Counted from the stretch's first letter, positions 29,249 through 40,388 are shown. The stretch is DNA of 64,000 nt from Sutterella wadsworthensis 2_1_59BFAA (GCF_000297775.1 NZ_JH815514.1:283800-347799); one strand, 5' to 3'. Numbers and translations: made by a program. Notes: generated by a model from the sequence alone, not told the origin.

Positions 29249-30610
29249 ATGAACATCGTCATTCTTGCCGCCGGCATGGGCAAGCGCATGCATTCCAAAC
29301 TGCCCAAGGTTCTCCAGCCTCTCGCAGGCCGACCGATGCTCGATCACGTGCTTGATGCCGTGGAGGGCTTTGCCGCCGTCAAGACGGTTGTCGTCGGTCA
29401 TTGCGCGGAGGAGGTGCAGAAGCACTACGAAGGCAGGACCGACCTGCAGTTCGCGCTTCAGATGCCGCAGCAAGGAACGGGGCATGCACTGATGCAGGCC
29501 TGGCCCGTGCTCGACCGAAACGAACCCCAGACGCTTGTCTGCCTCGGAGACGTGCCGCTTCTGTCCGCTGAAACGGCCCGCCGCATGCTCGAGGAGGCGG
29601 AGAAGAGCGAGTTCGTTCTCCTCACCATTGAAATGGACAATCCGAAGGGCTACGGCCGCATCGTGCGAAACGCCGAGGGCGTCGTAACGGCCATCGTCGA
29701 GGAAAAGGATGCGACCGACGAGCAGCGCCTGATCAGGGAGGTCAACACCGGCATCATGGTGCTCCCGACGGCCCGTCTTGACGCCTGGCTCGACGCCCTG
29801 AAGAACGACAACGCCCAGAAGGAGTACTACCTCACGGATCTCGTGGGCTTCGCGGCCGCCGACGGCGTGCGCATCTCCGCCGTTCATCCTGACCATGCCT
29901 ATGAAGTCGAGGGCGTCAACTCCAAGGTGCAGCTCGCCGCCCTTGAGCGTACCTGGCAGCGCGTGCAGGCCGACCGCCTGCTTGAAGCCGGCGTGACGCT
30001 CATTGATCCCGACCGCATCGACATTCGCGGCGAGCTTGTCTGCGGACAGGACGTCGAGATCGACGTCGGCTGCGTGTTCGAGGGCCGCGTCGTGCTCGGC
30101 AACGGCGTTCGCGTGGGCGCCTACAGCGTGATTCGCAATACGACGGTCGAGGATGACGTCGAAATCCTTCCCTTCTGTCACTTTGAAGGCGCCGCGGTCG
30201 GCAGGGACTCTTGCATCGGCCCGTACTCGAGGCTTCGTCCGGGCGCCGAACTCACGGGCAACAACCACATCGGCAACTTCGTCGAGGTGAAGAAGTCCGT
30301 CATCGGTCAGGATTCGAAGGTCAACCATCTCACCTACATCGGCGACGCCGACGTGGGCGCGCGCGTCAATGTCGGCGCAGGCACGATCACCTGCAACTAT
30401 GACGGCGTGAACAAGTTCCGCACGGTCATTGGCGACGATGCGTTCATCGGGTCCGACACCCAGCTCATCGCGCCCGTCGAGGTCGGTGCAGGCGCCACGA
30501 TTGGTGCGGGCACGACGCTTACGAGGAACGCGCCCGCGGGCAAGCTCACGCTTTCCCGCGCCCGTCAGATGACGATCGAGGGCTGGACGCGTCCGGTCAA
30601 GAAGCAGTAA
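29249..30610 (+). CDS. glmU: bifunctional N-acetylglucosamine-1-phosphate uridyltransferase / glucosamine-1-phosphate acetyltransferase
   Basis: Makes UDP-N-acetylglucosamine for peptidoglycan and lipid A. 453 residues (E. coli 456). N-terminal pyrophosphorylase domain with [19 protein letters not shown]-terminal left-handed beta helix from about residue 250, with repeated hexapeptides such as [15 protein letters not shown], and the active-site segment with [14 protein letters not shown]. Precedes glmS; the gap contains a GC-rich hairpin. Confidence 0.98.
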   Translation: MNIVILAAGMGKRMHSKLPKVLQPLAGRPMLDHVLDAVEGFAAVKTVVVGHCAEEVQKHYEGRTDLQFALQMPQQGTGHALMQAWPVLDRNEPQTLVCLGDVPLLSAETARRMLEEAEKSEFVLLTIEMDNPKGYGRIVRNAEGVVTAIVEEKDATDEQRLIREVNTGIMVLPTARLDAWLDALKNDNAQKEYYLTDLVGFAAADGVRISAVHPDHAYEVEGVNSKVQLAALERTWQRVQADRLLEAGVTLIDPDRIDIRGELVCGQDVEIDVGCVFEGRVVLGNGVRVGAYSVIRNTTVEDDVEILPFCHFEGAAVGRDSCIGPYSRLRPGAELTGNNHIGNFVEVKKSVIGQDSKVNHLTYIGDADVGARVNVGAGTITCNYDGVNKFRTVIGDDAFIGSDTQLIAPVEVGAGATIGAGTTLTRNAPAGKLTLSRARQMTIEGWTRPVKKQ

Positions 30611-30623
30611 GACAGAAAGAAAC

Positions 30624-30645
30624 CGGGCGGCCGCAGGGCCGCCCG
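30624..30645 (+). other. GC hairpin in the glmU-glmS gap
   Basis: Perfect 9-bp stem (30624-30632 and 30637-30645) with a GCAG loop, 22 bp before the glmS start, with no T-run. In E. coli glmUS mRNA is cut between the genes and glmS is activated by small RNAs; this hairpin could be a processing or stability element. The role is inference. Confidence 0.55.
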
Positions 30646-30667
30646 AAGAACGTTTGGAGAGAAAGAA

Positions 30668-32500
<1,833 letters not shown>

Positions 32501-32530
32501 GACCGCGCCCTGCAGACGAAGCAAGAAGCA

Positions 32531-32563
32531 AAGGCCGCAACCCATCAGGGGCTGCGGCCTTTT
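32531..32563 (+). terminator. terminator between glmS and the second marC
   Basis: Inverted repeat with arms 32531-32543 and 32548-32561 (one bulge), followed by TTTTC. The genes are convergent, so it may serve both. Confidence 0.8.
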
Positions 32564-32585
32564 CAATTCGGAGGTGTGAAACGGA

Positions 32586-33233
32586 CTAGCCGCCCGCCAT
32601 GAACGTGCGGATGCCCGAGCCGATGAACTGCACGCCGATGCAGATGAGCAGGAAGCCCATGAGCTTGCCCAGCACGAGCGTGCCGGAGGGGCCGAGCCTG
32701 CGGGTCAGGATGTCGGAGTAGCGCATGACGGCCCAGGAGGCCATGGCCGTGAAGATGATCGCAAGGACCGTCCAGCCGAAGGCGATGGCGATGTCCGCAT
32801 AGTTGGAAAGCTCGGCGATCTCGGTGGAGAAGCCGATCACGACGGCGATCGTACCGGGGCCGGCGATGCCCGGCATGGCAATCGGGAAGAAGGCGTAGTC
32901 GTCCTTGTCGCGTCGCACGATGGGCGCCTTGTTCGGCGAGCTTCCGCCGAACAGCATCTGATAGCCGATGGCTGCGACGACGAGGCCGCCGGAGATTCGC
33001 ATGGCGCCGTAGGAGATGCCGAAGAACGCGAGCAGCATGTTGCCGCCCACGAGGCTTACGGCCATGATGATGCCGGCATAGATGCCGGCCCAGTTCGCCT
33101 GCTGGCGGCGGCGCTCCTCGGACATGCCCTGCGTCAGGCTGACGAAGAGCGGGAGCTTCGAGAGCGGATTGGTGATCACGAGCAGCGACACCAGACCGCC
33201 GAGAAAATACTGAAAATGGATGGCTTCCAACAT
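32586..33233 (-). CDS. MarC family integral membrane protein (second copy)
   Basis: 215 residues from the ATG at 33233 (MLEAIHFQYFLGGLV); a GTG start seven codons upstream is possible. Six hydrophobic segments. Typical MarC features: VITNPLSKLPLFVSLT in helix 1-2 and FFPIAMPGIAGPGTIAVV, matching the PGAI block better than the copy at 10986. This copy is of the YhgN/MarC type that is widespread in proteobacteria. Role unknown. Confidence 0.9.
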   Translation of the reverse strand: MLEAIHFQYFLGGLVSLLVITNPLSKLPLFVSLTQGMSEERRRQQANWAGIYAGIIMAVSLVGGNMLLAFFGISYGAMRISGGLVVAAIGYQMLFGGSSPNKAPIVRRDKDDYAFFPIAMPGIAGPGTIAVVIGFSTEIAELSNYADIAIAFGWTVLAIIFTAMASWAVMRYSDILTRRLGPSGTLVLGKLMGFLLICIGVQFIGSGIRTFMAGG

Positions 33234-33583
33234 GATTGAGCTGAGGACCGGCACCTAGTCGGAAAGGGGGGCCGAAAAAGGGATGCGTCACATTAAGACA
33301 TTGCGCGGTGTTTTGCAAGACATGGGCGGTTTGTCGTATGCAGACGAGCGTTTTTGTACGTCGGATTAGGTGAACGCCCTAAGGATTTCGCGGTACATAA
33401 GGAATAACCATTAAGAAAATCCGCTATGGATGCAAGAAGTGCCTTATTATTGGGAGTCCTTCAAAACGTCCTTTTCGGGGGGCGTTTCTGATGACGATCG
33501 CTGCCTCCTTCCCGGAGGCTCCATCCAGAAAAAAATTACACGGCAGACGGATTCGTCCGTCGGCCAACCCGGAGACCTCATAA
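33234..33583. other. non-coding region upstream of the dctA-like gene
   Basis: About 350 bp between divergent marC and the dctA-like gene. I see no conserved protein. There is a weak hairpin at 33464-33487 and a perfect 6-bp inverted repeat at 33503-33519 in what would be the dctA leader. No convincing -35/-10 pair could be assigned. Confidence 0.5.
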
Positions 33584-34888
33584 ATGTCCGCGGCTTCTGC
33601 AAACCATAAAACTCCGATCTACAAGGTGCTGTACTTTCAGGTCATCTGCGCCATTGTCATCGGCATTCTCCTGGGCTTTCTTGCACCCGAGATCGGTGCT
33701 CAGATGAAGCCCTTCGGCGACGGCTTCATCCGCCTCATCAAAATGATCATCGCGCCCGTGATCTTCTGCACGGTCGTGACAGGCATTGCGGGCATGGAGG
33801 ACATGAAGAAGGTCGGCAAGACCGGCGGTCTTGCGCTTCTCTACTTTGAGGTCGTCTCGACCATCGCGCTCATCATCGGCCTCATCATCGTCAACACGGT
33901 CCAGCCCGGCGTCGGCATGCACGTCGATCCGAACACGCTCGACCAGGCTGCGGTTTCCGCCTATACGGGTCCCGGCAAGATGCAGACGACGACGGAATTC
34001 CTGATGAACGTCATCCCGAATACCGTCGTGGGCGCCTTTGCCAACGGCGACATCCTGCAGGTGCTCTTCTTCTCCATCCTCTTCGGCTTCGCGCTGCACA
34101 AGTTCGGCGGTCGCGGCACGCTGATCTTCGATGTGATCGAGAAGTCCGCACACGTTCTCTTCCAGATCGTCGGCATGATCATGCGCGTGGCCCCCGTCGG
34201 CGCCTTCGGTGCCATGGCCTTCACGATCGGCAAGTACGGCATCGCTTCGCTGCTGCCGCTGGCGAAGCTGATGGGCACGTTCTATCTGACCTGCCTTCTC
34301 TTCATCTTCGGCGTGCTCGGCACCATCTGCCGCATCCACGGCTTCTCGATCATGCGCTACATCTCCTACATCAAGGAGGAGCTCCTGATCGTGCTCGGCA
34401 CGTCCTCGTCCGAGTCCGTGCTGCCGCGCATGATGACGAAGATGGAGCTCGCCGGCGTGTCCCGCTCCGTCGTGGGCCTCGTCATTCCGACGGGCTACTC
34501 CTTCAACCTTGACGGCACCGCCATCTACCTGACGATGGCTGCGGTCTTCATCGCCCAGGCCTGCGACGTCTCCATGACGCTCACTCAGCAGCTCACGCTG
34601 CTTGCCGTGCTGCTCCTCACCTCGAAGGGCGCCGCCGGCGTGACGGGTTCGGGCTTCATTGTGCTTGCCGCCACGCTCTCCGCCGTCGGCCATGTGCCTG
34701 TCGCCGGTCTTGCACTCATTCTCGGCATCGACCGCTTCATGTCCGAGGCCCGCGCCCTCACCAACATGATCGGCAACGGCATCGCCTGTGTCGTGGTCGG
34801 CCACTGGTGCAGGGAGGTCGATAACGACAAGCTCAAAGTCATGATGCACAGCAAGAAGAAGTATCACGAGAACGAGGACGCGTCCTGA
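33584..34888 (+). CDS. dctA: C4-dicarboxylate:cation symporter, DctA-like
   Basis: Member of the dicarboxylate/amino acid:cation (DAACS) symporter family. 434 residues (E. coli DctA 428). Starts at 33584 ([19 protein letters not shown]). The substrate-binding region has [18 protein letters not shown] and [15 protein letters not shown], both typical of DctA proteins rather than the glutamate branch (GltP). Expected to import succinate, fumarate, malate or aspartate; the exact substrate is not proven. Followed by a terminator and an intron remnant. Confidence 0.9.
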   Translation: MSAASANHKTPIYKVLYFQVICAIVIGILLGFLAPEIGAQMKPFGDGFIRLIKMIIAPVIFCTVVTGIAGMEDMKKVGKTGGLALLYFEVVSTIALIIGLIIVNTVQPGVGMHVDPNTLDQAAVSAYTGPGKMQTTTEFLMNVIPNTVVGAFANGDILQVLFFSILFGFALHKFGGRGTLIFDVIEKSAHVLFQIVGMIMRVAPVGAFGAMAFTIGKYGIASLLPLAKLMGTFYLTCLLFIFGVLGTICRIHGFSIMRYISYIKEELLIVLGTSSSESVLPRMMTKMELAGVSRSVVGLVIPTGYSFNLDGTAIYLTMAAVFIAQACDVSMTLTQQLTLLAVLLLTSKGAAGVTGSGFIVLAATLSAVGHVPVAGLALILGIDRFMSEARALTNMIGNGIACVVVGHWCREVDNDKLKVMMHSKKKYHENEDAS

Positions 34889-34915
34889 AGGGACGGTTCC
34901 TGAATACCGGTAATG

Positions 34916-34945
34916 AAAAAGGCTGCCCGAAGGGGCAGCCTTTTT
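34916..34945 (+). terminator. terminator after the dctA-like gene
   Basis: Perfect stem (34916-34928 and 34933-34945) with a GAAG loop and a T-run. The intron remnant begins six bases downstream. Confidence 0.93.
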
Positions 34946-34951
34946 GCTTCG

Positions 34952-35706
34952 GTGTGCTCGGCATGGGCACGTTCTAACGGGTGAAAGTCCCGAGAGGGGC
35001 CGGCAGTGGCAACCTCATAGCCAAAAGCAAGGTGTGCGTCGCGAGGCGTAGGCTGAAAGAAGCTGGAGGCAAGCCCTTGAGCTGATGAACAAGAACCTCA
35101 TCAGGCATATGACGGTGGATAAGTCTGCAAGGCAAGACGAAGTCCAATAACTGCACGGAACCGTCGGTGTAAATGAGGCAGCTATATGAGGGGAAAGAGC
35201 GTGTTCTACCCGAGGAGATCTCACGGACACCGCCCCAACAGGGCGATGGAGTAAAGCTTGCCGTGAGAAGTCAGCAGAAGCCTTGAAGAGTACAGAAAGG
35301 AGCATGAAGGCTTTCGTCCGTGGCTGGGTCAACTATTTCGCGGCGTCGACGATGGCGAAATTCGTCAGACGCACCGATGAATGGTTGCGCAGACGCATCC
35401 GTCAGATCTACTGGAAACAGTGGAAGAAGGTTCGGACTAAGTTTGCGGCGCTCAGGAAACTGGGCGCAGACGACAGGGTGGCTTGGGAGTGGGCCAATAC
35501 CCGCAAATCGTACTGGCATACGGCAAACAGTTGGATACTCTCGACCTCGCTGACAAATGACCGACTCCGAAACTTGGGATGGACGTGCCTAGGGGACGTT
35601 TACAAGTAGGATGTTCTCTGAGGTTATTGATAATCGCCCACTGCGGATCCGCACGGTGGGTGGTGTGGAAGGGGCTGAGGACCGAAAGTCCTCACCCCTA
35701 TCCGAT
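34952..35706 (+). mobile_element. degenerate group II intron (internally deleted)
   Basis: The 5' part (34952 to about 35282) has the look of a bacterial group II intron domain I: it starts GTGTGCTCGGCATGGG, with GGGTGAAAGTCCC nearby and ending in AGAAGTCAGCAGAAGCC just before the coding part. The 3' part has a domain V-like hairpin at 35632-35665 carrying the CGC triad (AATCGCCCAC) and a domain VI-like hairpin at 35668-35706. Only about 755 bp remain; a full element would be nearly 2 kb. The reverse transcriptase region is missing, so it cannot move by itself. Boundaries are estimates. Confidence 0.82.
35283..35609 (+). pseudogene. group II intron maturase, C-terminal fragment
   Basis: 108 codons encode only the maturase (GIIM / X) domain: VRGWVNYFAASTMAKFVRRT, DEWLRRRIRQIYWKQWKK, LRKLGADDRVAWEW and NTRKSYWHTANSW. 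The whole reverse transcriptase and its YADD-type active site are gone. The frame is still open to its natural stop, so the deletion is internal and possibly not ancient. Reads from a TTG or an internal ATG at 35304, neither with obvious translation signals. Confidence 0.85.
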
Positions 35707-35707
35707 T

Positions 35708-35724
35708 GGCTCCCTGAGGGAGCC
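35708..35724 (-). terminator. hairpin after mucD, weak as terminator
   Basis: Perfect 7-bp stem with a TGA loop, 18 bp after the mucD stop. On the minus strand the T-run is missing, and the intron 3' end lies immediately beyond. It looks like a terminator whose T-tract was displaced by the intron. Confidence 0.5.
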
Positions 35725-35741
35725 CCTGTTTGTGACGGATC

Positions 35742-37166
35742 TTATTTCTTGGCCTGAAGCTTGACGGGGATGAAGATGCGTCCGCCGTTGCGCTGCACGA
35801 GAAGGAGAACCTTGTTGTCCTTGCACTGCTCGAGCAGGTCGTCTCGGCTCTTGAGGAGCTTGCCGTCGGCGCTCACGAGGATGTCGCCCGCACGGATGCC
35901 TGCCTTGGCGGCGGAACCGGAAGCCTGGGTGACGAGAAGACCGGTGGTTTCAGCCTTCTTCTCCTCCTCCTTCGTAAGCGGGCGGGTCGTCACGCCGAGG
36001 CGGGTTTCATTGGCTGCCGTGGCCTGCTTCTCCTCGGTCGCCTTGTTGGAGCCGACCGTCACCTTGATTTCCTGCTCCTTGCCGTCGCGGAAGACCGTCA
36101 TCGTGACTTCGGTGCCCGGACGGATGGTGCTCACGAGAGAGGGCAGTGTGACGGAGGAGGTGACCTTCTTGCCGTTGAGCGCAAGAATGACGTCGCGCTC
36201 ACGCAGGCCTGCCTTTTCGGCGGGGCTGTCCTTTTCGGTCTTCGTCACGAGGGCGCCCTCAGGCGTCTTGAGGCCGAGGCTGTCGGCGAGCTCCTGATTG
36301 ATTTCCTGGATGAAGACGCCGACATAGCCGCGGGTGACCCTGCCGTCCTTGACGAGCTGGTCCTTGATCTGCATGGCCAGATCGATCGGGATGGCGAAGG
36401 AGAGGCCCATGAAGCCGCCCGACGTCGAGAAGATCTGGGAGTTGATGCCGACCACTTCCCCCTGCATGTTGAAGAGCGGACCGCCGGAGTTGCCGGGGTT
36501 GACGGCCACGTCGGTCTGGATGAACGGCACATACTGGTCGCTCGGGAGGTTGCGCGAGAGCGCGGAGACGATGCCGGCCGTCACGGTGTTGTCGAGGCCG
36601 AACGGGCTGCCGATGGCGGCCACCCATTCACCGACCTTGAGCTTGCTGGAGTCGCCTATCTTGAGTACGGGCAGGTCCTTCGCTTCGATCTTGATGACGG
36701 CGATGTCGGTCTGCTTGTCGGAGCCGAGCACCTTGCCCTTGAATTCACGCTTGTCGGTGAGGCGGACGATGAGTTCATCGGCGCCCTCGACCACGTGGGC
36801 GTTCGTCATGATGATGCCGTCGGAGGAGACGATGAAGCCGGAGCCCGTGCCGCGCTGCTCGGGAATTTCCTGCGGACCGAAGTCGAAGGGAATGCCGAAG
36901 CGGCGGAAGATCTCTGCGCCGCGCGGATCAAGGCCCGGAATGCCGGCGTTTTCAACTGTGCGGGCGTTGCGGATCATCTGGATGTTCACGACGCCGGGGC
37001 CGTTGTCCTCGACGAGCTTCACGAAGTCGGGGAGTTGCACCTGCTGCTTGTCTTCAGAGCCGCCGAAGATGGTGACGCCGGCAGTGGCCGGAACGGCGAT
37101 GGAGCTGATGACGGCCGCGACCGCCAGAGAGAGCGTCGCGGAGCGGGCGATTTTCGATGCAAACAT
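35742..37166 (-). CDS. mucD: periplasmic serine protease, DegP/MucD family
   Basis: HtrA-type protease/chaperone for misfolded envelope proteins. I start at 37166 (MFASKIARSATLSLAVAA), preceded by AGGAA; 474 residues with a Sec signal peptide ending near PATAG. The catalytic triad is visible: His in MTNAHVVEGAD, Asp in KQTDIAVIK and Ser in NPGNSGGPLFN. Two PDZ domains follow (about residues 265-360 and 385-470). A stem-loop lies 25-55 nt upstream of the start. No rseA/rseB/sigE genes adjoin, unlike in Pseudomonas. Confidence 0.96.
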   Translation of the reverse strand: MFASKIARSATLSLAVAAVISSIAVPATAGVTIFGGSEDKQQVQLPDFVKLVEDNGPGVVNIQMIRNARTVENAGIPGLDPRGAEIFRRFGIPFDFGPQEIPEQRGTGSGFIVSSDGIIMTNAHVVEGADELIVRLTDKREFKGKVLGSDKQTDIAVIKIEAKDLPVLKIGDSSKLKVGEWVAAIGSPFGLDNTVTAGIVSALSRNLPSDQYVPFIQTDVAVNPGNSGGPLFNMQGEVVGINSQIFSTSGGFMGLSFAIPIDLAMQIKDQLVKDGRVTRGYVGVFIQEINQELADSLGLKTPEGALVTKTEKDSPAEKAGLRERDVILALNGKKVTSSVTLPSLVSTIRPGTEVTMTVFRDGKEQEIKVTVGSNKATEEKQATAANETRLGVTTRPLTKEEEKKAETTGLLVTQASGSAAKAGIRAGDILVSADGKLLKSRDDLLEQCKDNKVLLLVQRNGGRIFIPVKLQAKK

Positions 37167-37190
37167 GCTTTTTTCCTGAGTGTGAGTCCC

Positions 37191-37221
37191 GGAAACGATG
37201 CGGCTGGGCCGCATTGTTTCC
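37191..37221 (-). promoter_or_regulatory. stem-loop in the mucD leader
   Basis: 13-bp inverted repeat with one G·T pair (37191-37203 and 37209-37221) and a 5-nt loop, 25 bases upstream of the mucD start. It could be an operator or an RNA structure controlling translation. Structure is seen; role is inference. Confidence 0.6.
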
Positions 37222-37324
37222 CAATTGATCCAACAACTTTATCGCAAAACGGATGGACGGGGTATCAGCTACAGGTAATGGTTGTGCAACAGGGGTTAAA
37301 TTTGTAACAGAAGGGAAGTCCCTG

Positions 37325-38671
37325 TCAGACAGCCGCAGCGGCTGCGCCGAGCTTCGGAAGGCGGATGCGGAAGGTCGTGCCGCGCCCGTCAAGGCCGTCG
37401 TCGATTGCGATCGTACCATGATGGATGTCGACGATGCGCTTGACGATGGCGAGCCCGAGGCCTGTGCCCGAGGTCTTGGTGCCGAGCGCGCGGTAGAAGC
37501 GGTCGAAGACGCGTTCGCGCTCCTCGGGGGCGATGCCCGGACCGTTGTCGCAGATTTCGATGACTGCGCCGTCGGTGTCCGCATCGGTTCGGGTGCGGAT
37601 TTCGATGCGCCCGCCCTCAGGCGTGTAGCGCACGGCGTTGTCCGTGAGGTTCGTCATCATCAGCCGCACGGCGTCCTCGAGCCCTTCCGTTGAGGCGGGT
37701 TTCGTGACGGCCGTGACCGTGATGCTCTTCTGGGAGGCAATGGGCGTCATGTCCTCGCACACGCTGTGGGCGAGGCTGTCGAGCTTGATCGTGCTTGCGG
37801 GATGCTTCGTCGAATCGGGATCGAGACGCGCAAGCGTGAGGAGCTGCTGCACGAGGCGGGTGGCTCTGTTGATGCCCTCGTTGAGGCGCATGAGGCTCTT
37901 CTCGCGCGCCTCGTCGGTCTTGGCGCGCTGTGCGAGCTGAACCTGAAGCTTGAGGGCCGTCAGCGGCGTGCGGAGTTCGTGAGCGGCGTCGGAGGCGAAG
38001 CGCTGCTGTGCGGAGAGGCTTTCGCGCAGTCGGTCCAGCAGTTGGTTGATGGCGCTGACGAGGCCTGCGAGCTCAAGCGGAAGCCCCTTCGTCGAGATGG
38101 GTTCGAGAGACGTGGGCGATCGGCGTGCGACGGAGCGTGCCGTCTTCTCGAGTGGTGCGAGGCCGCTGCCCACCACGATCCAGACGGCGATCGCGATGAA
38201 GGGCAGAAGCAGGCAGAGAGGCTGCAGGACGCGGAAGGCGGACGAGGCGGCGAGTTCGGTTCGCACGGCCGTGTCCTGGCCCACCGTGATGATGAGCGGG
38301 CCAGCCGGCGTAGAGTAGGTGCGCCAGTTGACACCGTTGAGCTTGGCTCTGGCAAAGCCCGGCGCGTCGGGAAGCGGCAGGTATGGCTGATCCTCGCGCT
38401 GCCAGACGGTGTTGTTCGCGGAGTCGTAGACCTGGACCACGATGTGGTAGGACTGCGCGTCGCCGATGATGGTCAGGTGATCGGGATCGGCAAGCGGGAA
38501 GGAGTGCGTGACGGACTGCGCAAGCGATTCCGCCGTTTCCTTCAAATGCGTGTCGAGAAACTTGTTGAACTCCGTCTGGGCGGAGAAGAACGTTGCCGCG
38601 GCCGTCGTGAAGCCGGCCGCGAGCAGCGCGCCGATCAGTGTAATCAGGAGCTTCCTGCGGATGGAGTGCAT
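37325..38671 (-). CDS. qseC: two-component sensor histidine kinase, QseC-like
   Basis: 448 residues. Transmembrane segment at residues 8-30, a periplasmic sensor region, a second transmembrane segment at about 150-172 (LLPFIAIAVWIVVGSG), then a HAMP-like linker. H-box SDAAHELRTPLTALK, N-box LTDNAVRYTPEGG, G-boxes DNGPGIAPEER and GTGLGLAIVKRI. The N-terminal MHSIRRKLLITLIGALLAAG matches the QseC/PmrB type. It follows the response regulator by 3 bp. The signal is unknown; the symbol is by similarity. Confidence 0.9.
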   Translation of the reverse strand: MHSIRRKLLITLIGALLAAGFTTAAATFFSAQTEFNKFLDTHLKETAESLAQSVTHSFPLADPDHLTIIGDAQSYHIVVQVYDSANNTVWQREDQPYLPLPDAPGFARAKLNGVNWRTYSTPAGPLIITVGQDTAVRTELAASSAFRVLQPLCLLLPFIAIAVWIVVGSGLAPLEKTARSVARRSPTSLEPISTKGLPLELAGLVSAINQLLDRLRESLSAQQRFASDAAHELRTPLTALKLQVQLAQRAKTDEAREKSLMRLNEGINRATRLVQQLLTLARLDPDSTKHPASTIKLDSLAHSVCEDMTPIASQKSITVTAVTKPASTEGLEDAVRLMMTNLTDNAVRYTPEGGRIEIRTRTDADTDGAVIEICDNGPGIAPEERERVFDRFYRALGTKTSGTGLGLAIVKRIVDIHHGTIAIDDGLDGRGTTFRIRLPKLGAAAAAV

Positions 38672-38674
38672 GGA

Positions 38675-39331
38675 CTAGGTTTCGAGAAGGTAGCCGACGC
38701 CGCGCACGGTCTTGATGGCGTTGTCGGAGAGCTTCTTTCTCAGATGGTGGATGTGAACCTCGATGGCGTTCGAGCCCACGGTATTGTCCCAGTTGTAGAG
38801 CTTCTCCTCGAGCTGGGAGCGGCTCCAGACGACGCCCTGGCGTTCGGCGAGGGCTGCGAGCAGAGCGTACTCCTTGGAGGAGAGGATGACGGGCTCACCG
38901 TTGAAGGTGACTTCGCGCGTGGCGGGGGAGATCCTCAGGGCGCCGCGTTCGATGATCGGGTCCGCACGGCCTGCGGAGCGGCGCAGCAGGGCGCGCACGC
39001 GGGCCGAGAGCTCATCGAGCTCATAGGGCTTGACCAGATAGTCGTCGGCGCCGCTGTCGAGACCCTTGACGCGGTCGTCGACGGTGTCGCGGGCGGTCGT
39101 CACGAGAACGGGCGTCGGGTCGCGTCGGGCGCGGACCTCCTTGAGAACCTGAAGGCCGTCCTTGCCGGGCAGGCCCAGATCGAGGATGACGAGGGAAAAC
39201 GGCGTGGTCTTCATGGCGAGCAGCGCGGACTGTCCGTCACGGACCCAGTCGACTGCGTAGTCCTCGCTTTCAAGGAAGGCAACGAGGCTTTCACCGATCA
39301 TGTCATCGTCTTCAGCGACAAGAATTCTCAT
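38675..39331 (-). CDS. qseB: two-component response regulator, OmpR/QseB family
   Basis: 218 residues. Receiver domain: acidic pocket AEDDD near the start, phosphoacceptor Asp in VILDLGLPGKDGLQV (about residue 51), and KPYELDEL with the conserved Lys. C-terminal winged helix typical of the OmpR family, with WDNTVGSNAIEVHIHHLRKK. It overlaps the gene upstream by 20 bp and precedes qseC by 3 bp, so the three genes are likely co-transcribed. Confidence 0.93.
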   Translation of the reverse strand: MRILVAEDDDMIGESLVAFLESEDYAVDWVRDGQSALLAMKTTPFSLVILDLGLPGKDGLQVLKEVRARRDPTPVLVTTARDTVDDRVKGLDSGADDYLVKPYELDELSARVRALLRRSAGRADPIIERGALRISPATREVTFNGEPVILSSKEYALLAALAERQGVVWSRSQLEEKLYNWDNTVGSNAIEVHIHHLRKKLSDNAIKTVRGVGYLLET

Positions 39332-39896
39332 GTTTTTTCTCTTGATATCGTTGATGCAGGCGGCAGAGCGCGGTCCTCAGCACGACGGCCGCCGTGAAGG
39401 CGAGCAGCATCAGGCCGGGCAGCGTCATCCTTACGTGCGTGAGCGTGGTCGTCGCAGCCATGAGCCGCTCGGCCGCAGGCATGAGGACAAGAATCCAGAA
39501 GAGGACCCAGAGCACGGTGAAGAGGACGGCATAGAGGCAGACGGCGGGCCTGCCGCCGCTTTGCGAGGCAAGCGCGACGGTGCCGTTGAAGCGCCATCCG
39601 ACTGCGGGCACGACTCTTGCGGCCGCGCCTGCCGGACCGTGTTTCCGGAGCCACTGCCCTATTGTATAGTCGCAGGCAGAAGGCGGCGGAACCTCCTCTC
39701 TCTTTTTGTGCCGCAGGCCGATCCGCCACAGCAGGAGCGTGAGGCACGCCGAGCCGAGCGCGACGGCGCCGGCCGCTTCAGCGGGTCCCGTGATGCGGGC
39801 GGTCGCAAACAGCACCGCCATCAGGATGGCGGCGGTTCGGTCCGCAGATGCGAGAAGAAAAAGGATGGGGAGCGCCCAGTCGCTGATAAAATTCAT
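39312..39896 (-). CDS. membrane protein of unknown function, coupled to qseBC
   Basis: 194 residues with about four hydrophobic segments: residues 5-33, 38-59, 118-140 and a last one near 160-175. A polar loop (about 60-110) carries several basic residues and the segment DYTIGQWLRKHGP. I do not recognise the family. Its 3' end overlaps qseB by 20 bp, so it is first in the qseBC unit and may be a partner or accessory of that system. The start ATG at 39896 has no strong ribosome-binding site. Confidence 0.75.
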   Translation of the reverse strand: MNFISDWALPILFLLASADRTAAILMAVLFATARITGPAEAAGAVALGSACLTLLLWRIGLRHKKREEVPPPSACDYTIGQWLRKHGPAGAAARVVPAVGWRFNGTVALASQSGGRPAVCLYAVLFTVLWVLFWILVLMPAAERLMAATTTLTHVRMTLPGLMLLAFTAAVVLRTALCRLHQRYQEKKHENSCR

Positions 39897-39947
39897 GGCG
39901 ATGCGTTGGCGGAAAGGTCAAGGCATGAACATTTTAGAGGAAGAACC

Positions 39948-40352
39948 ATGGAACCCCGGGTATACGAACCGTCCGACGGCACGCGCATCGTCGCGCACGT
40001 CGTTTATGGCCTGCACACCGTCTCGATCCTGCTCGGACTGATGACGGGCGCTTCCATTGCAGGCGCCTTCATCTTTTCGTGGCCTTCCATTCTGGCAGTG
40101 ATCCTGAACTACATCTTCCGCGGCGACGCGGAGGGGACGTACCTTGAAAGCCATTTCGCATGGCAGATCCGCACCTTCTGGCTGGCGGCGCTCTGGCTCG
40201 TCGTAACGGGGCTCTTCGGCTGGGCCCTGCTTTTCTTCGGGATCGGATTCTTCATCTTGATCATCGGCTTTCTCGTTCTCGGCGTCTGGATTGCGTACCG
40301 CATCGGCTACGGCTGGCTCAGGCTCGGACGTCACGAGGCGCTGCCGCTTTGA
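39948..40352 (+). CDS. small membrane protein, DUF4870-like
   Basis: 134 residues from the ATG at 39948 (MEPRVYEPSDGTRIVAHVVY), with AGAGGAAG just upstream. Three to four transmembrane segments: about residues 17-60, 77-100 and 100-124. The pattern HAWQ-like HFAWQIRTFW, ending in RIGYGWLRL, resembles small membrane proteins annotated DUF4870. Function unknown. It is divergent from the qseBC unit and 36 bp before yaeQ, probably co-transcribed with it. Confidence 0.8.
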   Translation: MEPRVYEPSDGTRIVAHVVYGLHTVSILLGLMTGASIAGAFIFSWPSILAVILNYIFRGDAEGTYLESHFAWQIRTFWLAALWLVVTGLFGWALLFFGIGFFILIIGFLVLGVWIAYRIGYGWLRLGRHEALPL

Positions 40353-40388
40353 TGGCGGCACGGGAAGGACGCAAAGGAACAAAACGAA

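Noticed and set aside
34946..35282. Possible small genes in the 5' half of the intron remnant
   Set aside because: The sequence resembles structured intron RNA (domain I) and the short frames show no protein-like features.
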